A stretch of DNA of 64,000 bases from Pacificoceanicola sp049803835 (GTDB lineage: Bacteria > Pseudomonadota > Alphaproteobacteria > Rhodobacterales > Rhodobacteraceae), in assembly GCF_049803835.1 (NCBI RefSeq), contig NZ_JBNAGK010000002.1, positions 248,001 to 312,000 on the forward strand, read 5' to 3'. A program made the translations under genes and the position numbers. The notes beneath the pieces are model-generated. The model saw only the letters and a list, made by a program, of their open reading frames with translations, did no database searches and was not told the DNA's origin. Numbering within the stretch: the stretch's first letter is position 1; every line of letters begins with the position of its first letter. Shown here one piece after another: positions 61,595 to 64,000 of the stretch.

Positions 61595-62839
61595 ATGGGC
61601 GCGGAGCAGGCACAGACAGGACAGGCGCAGGAGGTCCGCCACCGCCGGGTGTTCTACATCCCCGGCTACGATCCGATTCATCCCCGCCGCTACCGCGAAC
61701 TCTATCGCAAGGAAGCCGCGGAGCAGGCGCGGATTTCCGGCTATGACCTGACCCTCACGCCCGCGCCGAAAGGCGCCAACTACGGCTGGCACGCGACAGG
61801 CCGGATGGACGGGCTGGAGACGCAGGCGGATGTCGCGGTGCTCGTCTGGTCCGACATCGTGCGCGGCAGCATGGACAGCTCGATCCCCGCCACCTACGCC
61901 CAGCTGTTCCGTACGGCGGCGGAATACATCGGCTCCGGCGCACTCTGGCGGCTGATGCGCCTGCGCAAGGGGCCGGTGATCGCGGCGCTCTACCCTATCG
62001 GGATGCTGCTCCTGCAACTGATGATCGCGCTGCTTCTGGCATGGGGCGTCTTTGCCCTGAGCCGGTCTCTGCCGCCGGTCGGCGGCATCACCCCGGTGCT
62101 GGGCGCGGCGCTCGGTGTGGTGCTCGGCGGGCTGCTGCTGCGCTGGTTCAAGAAGAAGGACGGCAGGATCTTTGCCTATTACCTCATGCACGACTACGCC
62201 TATTCGGCGCAGCACAAGGGTGCGAACCCGCCGGAGCTGGAGGCGCGCATCACCACCTTCACCGACACCATCGCCGAGGCCCTGCGTACGGACACCGACG
62301 AGGTGCTTGTCGTCGGCCATTCCTCCGGGGCGCATCTCGCGGTGTCGATCCTCGCCGACCTGATCCGGTCCGGACGGGTTCCGGAGACCGGACCGACCCT
62401 GGCCTTCCTCAGCCTCGGGCAGGTGGTCCCGATGGTCTCCTTCCTGCGCAACGCGCACCGGCTGCGCGCCGATCTCGCCTACCTCTCCGCCCGCGATGAG
62501 CTCACCTGGGTCGACGTCACCGCCCCCGGAGATGGCTGCGCCTTCGCGCTCTGCGATCCGGTCAGCGTCTCCGGCGTCGCGCCAGCGGACAAACGCTGGC
62601 CGCTCGTCTTCTCCGCGCAATTCACCAGATCGCTCAGCCCGGAGCGCTGGAAAGCCCTGCGCTGGCGCTTCTTCCGGCTACACTTCCAGTACCTCTGCGC
62701 TTTCGACGCGCCGCTCGACTACGACTATTTCCGCATCACCGCCGGGCCGATCACTCTCGCCACGCGCTACGCCGGCCGGCCGGCCTCTGCGAGCCGCATC
62801 GACCGCGCTGTCTCGAAATTCACGAGCACCGCGCCATGA
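61595..62839 (+). CDS. Membrane-embedded alpha/beta-hydrolase-like protein
   Basis: 414 residues from ATG 61595. After a soluble lead (RRVFYIPGYDPIHPRRYREL), two membrane helices at about 130-185, then a soluble part with the nucleophile elbow GHSSG (241-245, S243). The RVFYIPGYDP opening suits an oxyanion-hole strand. Likely an esterase or lipase anchored at the inner membrane. The stop overlaps the P450 start (ATGA). Substrate unknown. Confidence 0.8.
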   Translation: MGAEQAQTGQAQEVRHRRVFYIPGYDPIHPRRYRELYRKEAAEQARISGYDLTLTPAPKGANYGWHATGRMDGLETQADVAVLVWSDIVRGSMDSSIPATYAQLFRTAAEYIGSGALWRLMRLRKGPVIAALYPIGMLLLQLMIALLLAWGVFALSRSLPPVGGITPVLGAALGVVLGGLLLRWFKKKDGRIFAYYLMHDYAYSAQHKGANPPELEARITTFTDTIAEALRTDTDEVLVVGHSSGAHLAVSILADLIRSGRVPETGPTLAFLSLGQVVPMVSFLRNAHRLRADLAYLSARDELTWVDVTAPGDGCAFALCDPVSVSGVAPADKRWPLVFSAQFTRSLSPERWKALRWRFFRLHFQYLCAFDAPLDYDYFRITAGPITLATRYAGRPASASRIDRAVSKFTSTAP

Positions 62840-64000
62840 TCCCGCCGAAACCCGACGCGCGGCCGGATCGCGTCTCCCTCTGGCGCTATGTCAAACTCTT
62901 CCGCAAGGATATCCTCAGTGCCCAGCCTGCGCGGCTCTACCGCGCCTGGATGGCGGAATTCCGGACGCCGTTCTTCCGCAGTTTCCTGATCAACCAACCG
63001 GACCTGGTGAAGACCGTGCTGAAGGATCGCCCGCTCGATTTCCCCAAGTCGGCCCGCATCTCGGAGGGGCTGCGCCCGCTGCTCGGCAACTCCGTCTTCC
63101 TGACCAATGGCGCGGAATGGCAGCGCCAGCGCCGCATCATCGACCCGGCATTCGAGGGCGGACGGCTGCGCGAAACCTGGCCCGCGATGTGGAAGGCCGC
63201 TGAGGCCGCCCGCCTGCGGCTCCTCGCCCGCAGCGGCGAGACCGTCGAAATCGAGGCGGAGACCTCCCATGCCGCCGCCGATGTGATCTTCCGCTCGCTG
63301 TTCTCGCTCCCCATCGAGGACGCCACGGCGCAGGCTGTCTTCCAGGAGTTCCGCACCTACCAGCGCAGCCAGCCGATCCTGAACCTCGCCGCCTTTGTCC
63401 CGCTGCCGCGCCTGTTTCCGCGGTTCTTTCGCAAGGACACCCGCGCCACCGCGCAGCGCATCCGGGCGCTGATCACGAAGATGACCGAAGAGCGGCAGAG
63501 GCAGATCGCAGCGGGCACCGCGCCCGACGATCTGGCTACGAAGATTATGACCACGGCGGACCCGCAGACGGGCGAGACCTTCAGCGCCCCGGAAATGGTC
63601 GATCAGGTGGCGATCTTCTTCCTCGCCGGGCATGAGACCTCCGCCTCCGCGCTGGCCTGGGCGCTCTACCTGCTCGCCACGCATCCGGCGTGGCAGGACC
63701 GCGTCGCCGAAGAAGCGCAGGCGTTGACCGGGGATTTCTCCGATGTCTCGAAACTCAAGGTCAGCCGCGATGTCTTCCGCGAGGCGCTGCGCCTCTATCC
63801 GCCCGTGCCGATGATGGTGCGCGAGGCCGCCTGCCCGGAACAATTCCGCAACCGCTCCCTGCCGAAGGGTGCGCAGGTGGTGCTCTCCCCCTGGCACCTG
63901 CATCGGCACGAAAGGTTGTGGGACAACCCCGACGGCTTTGATCCCGCGCGATGGCAGACGGAGAACGGCAAGACCTGCGGACGCGAGGCCTATATCCCCT
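62836..64000 (+). CDS. Cytochrome P450, C-terminus outside the window
   Basis: 388 codons from ATG 62836 to the window end. The I-helix oxygen-binding motif AGHETS is at 264-269 and the K-helix ExxR at E316-R319 (EALRLYPP). The window stops at GREAYIP, directly before the expected haem-cysteine loop. Layout is that of a soluble bacterial P450. Translational coupling with the membrane hydrolase suggests a shared lipid-like substrate (inference). Confidence 0.92.
   Translation, partial: MIPPKPDARPDRVSLWRYVKLFRKDILSAQPARLYRAWMAEFRTPFFRSFLINQPDLVKTVLKDRPLDFPKSARISEGLRPLLGNSVFLTNGAEWQRQRRIIDPAFEGGRLRETWPAMWKAAEAARLRLLARSGETVEIEAETSHAAADVIFRSLFSLPIEDATAQAVFQEFRTYQRSQPILNLAAFVPLPRLFPRFFRKDTRATAQRIRALITKMTEERQRQIAAGTAPDDLATKIMTTADPQTGETFSAPEMVDQVAIFFLAGHETSASALAWALYLLATHPAWQDRVAEEAQALTGDFSDVSKLKVSRDVFREALRLYPPVPMMVREAACPEQFRNRSLPKGAQVVLSPWHLHRHERLWDNPDGFDPARWQTENGKTCGREAYIP

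Overview
The window reads as a high-GC chromosomal segment of a marine Rhodobacteraceae (Roseobacter-type) alphaproteobacterium. The evidence is a 14-gene complex I cluster with many intercalated small genes in the Paracoccus/Rhodobacter style, the order birA-coaX-rnj after nuoN, Rhodobacterales-type small families (DUF2794, probable DUF5333 and DUF5337), and a serC-x-serA locus. Nearly all of it is core chromosome. I see no tRNA, rRNA, CRISPR array, insertion sequence or prophage.

Layout. 1-9207: 5' part of tgt, two tandem glycosyltransferases, a DEAD-box RNA helicase, a PilZ protein, and the reverse-strand group birA-coaX-rnj. 9345-31045 (reverse strand): nuoA to nuoN, interrupted by 13 extra genes that encode lipoproteins, exported proteins, tiny membrane proteins, a Zn-ribbon protein and two proteins sharing a C-terminal helix-hairpin-helix (HhH) domain, one of them NuoE. 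A candidate promoter lies before nuoA and a UUCG-loop terminator after nuoN. 32229-41548 (reverse): a leucine/isovalerate catabolic operon (ivd, acyl-CoA synthetase, mccB, mccA, GST, mvaB) with three small passenger genes. Its promoter overlaps a perfect palindrome.

41683-53695: a flavin-type stress protein, an AT-rich orphan gene, an SH3/DUF1236 protein, a DegT-family aminotransferase, DUF2794, serC-(HExxH protein)-serA with a candidate serC leader RNA, a single-domain response regulator, a 4-TM protein, a metallophosphatase, a class III aminotransferase behind an 18-bp palindrome, and a membrane histidine kinase. 53769-64000: rpmE-rplS, a GNAT gene and trmD (without rpsP-rimM beside it), class I aldolase, an assembly gap, divergent hemE/hemC, a TusA-like gene divergent from ccdA, a membrane alpha/beta hydrolase, and a cytochrome P450 cut by the window end just before its haem-binding loop.

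How the genes work together: the nuo genes build the respiratory NADH dehydrogenase. The ivd-mcc-mvaB genes turn isovaleryl-CoA towards acetoacetate and acetyl-CoA, but no methylglutaconyl-CoA hydratase gene is present here. serC and serA make serine. hemC and hemE are two tetrapyrrole steps, and CcdA serves cytochrome c maturation. The most interesting unexplained material is the set of genes embedded in nuo, the promoter-palindrome pairs, a dispersed GC-hairpin repeat family (one related copy lies inside mccB), and the HExxH gene between serC and serA.
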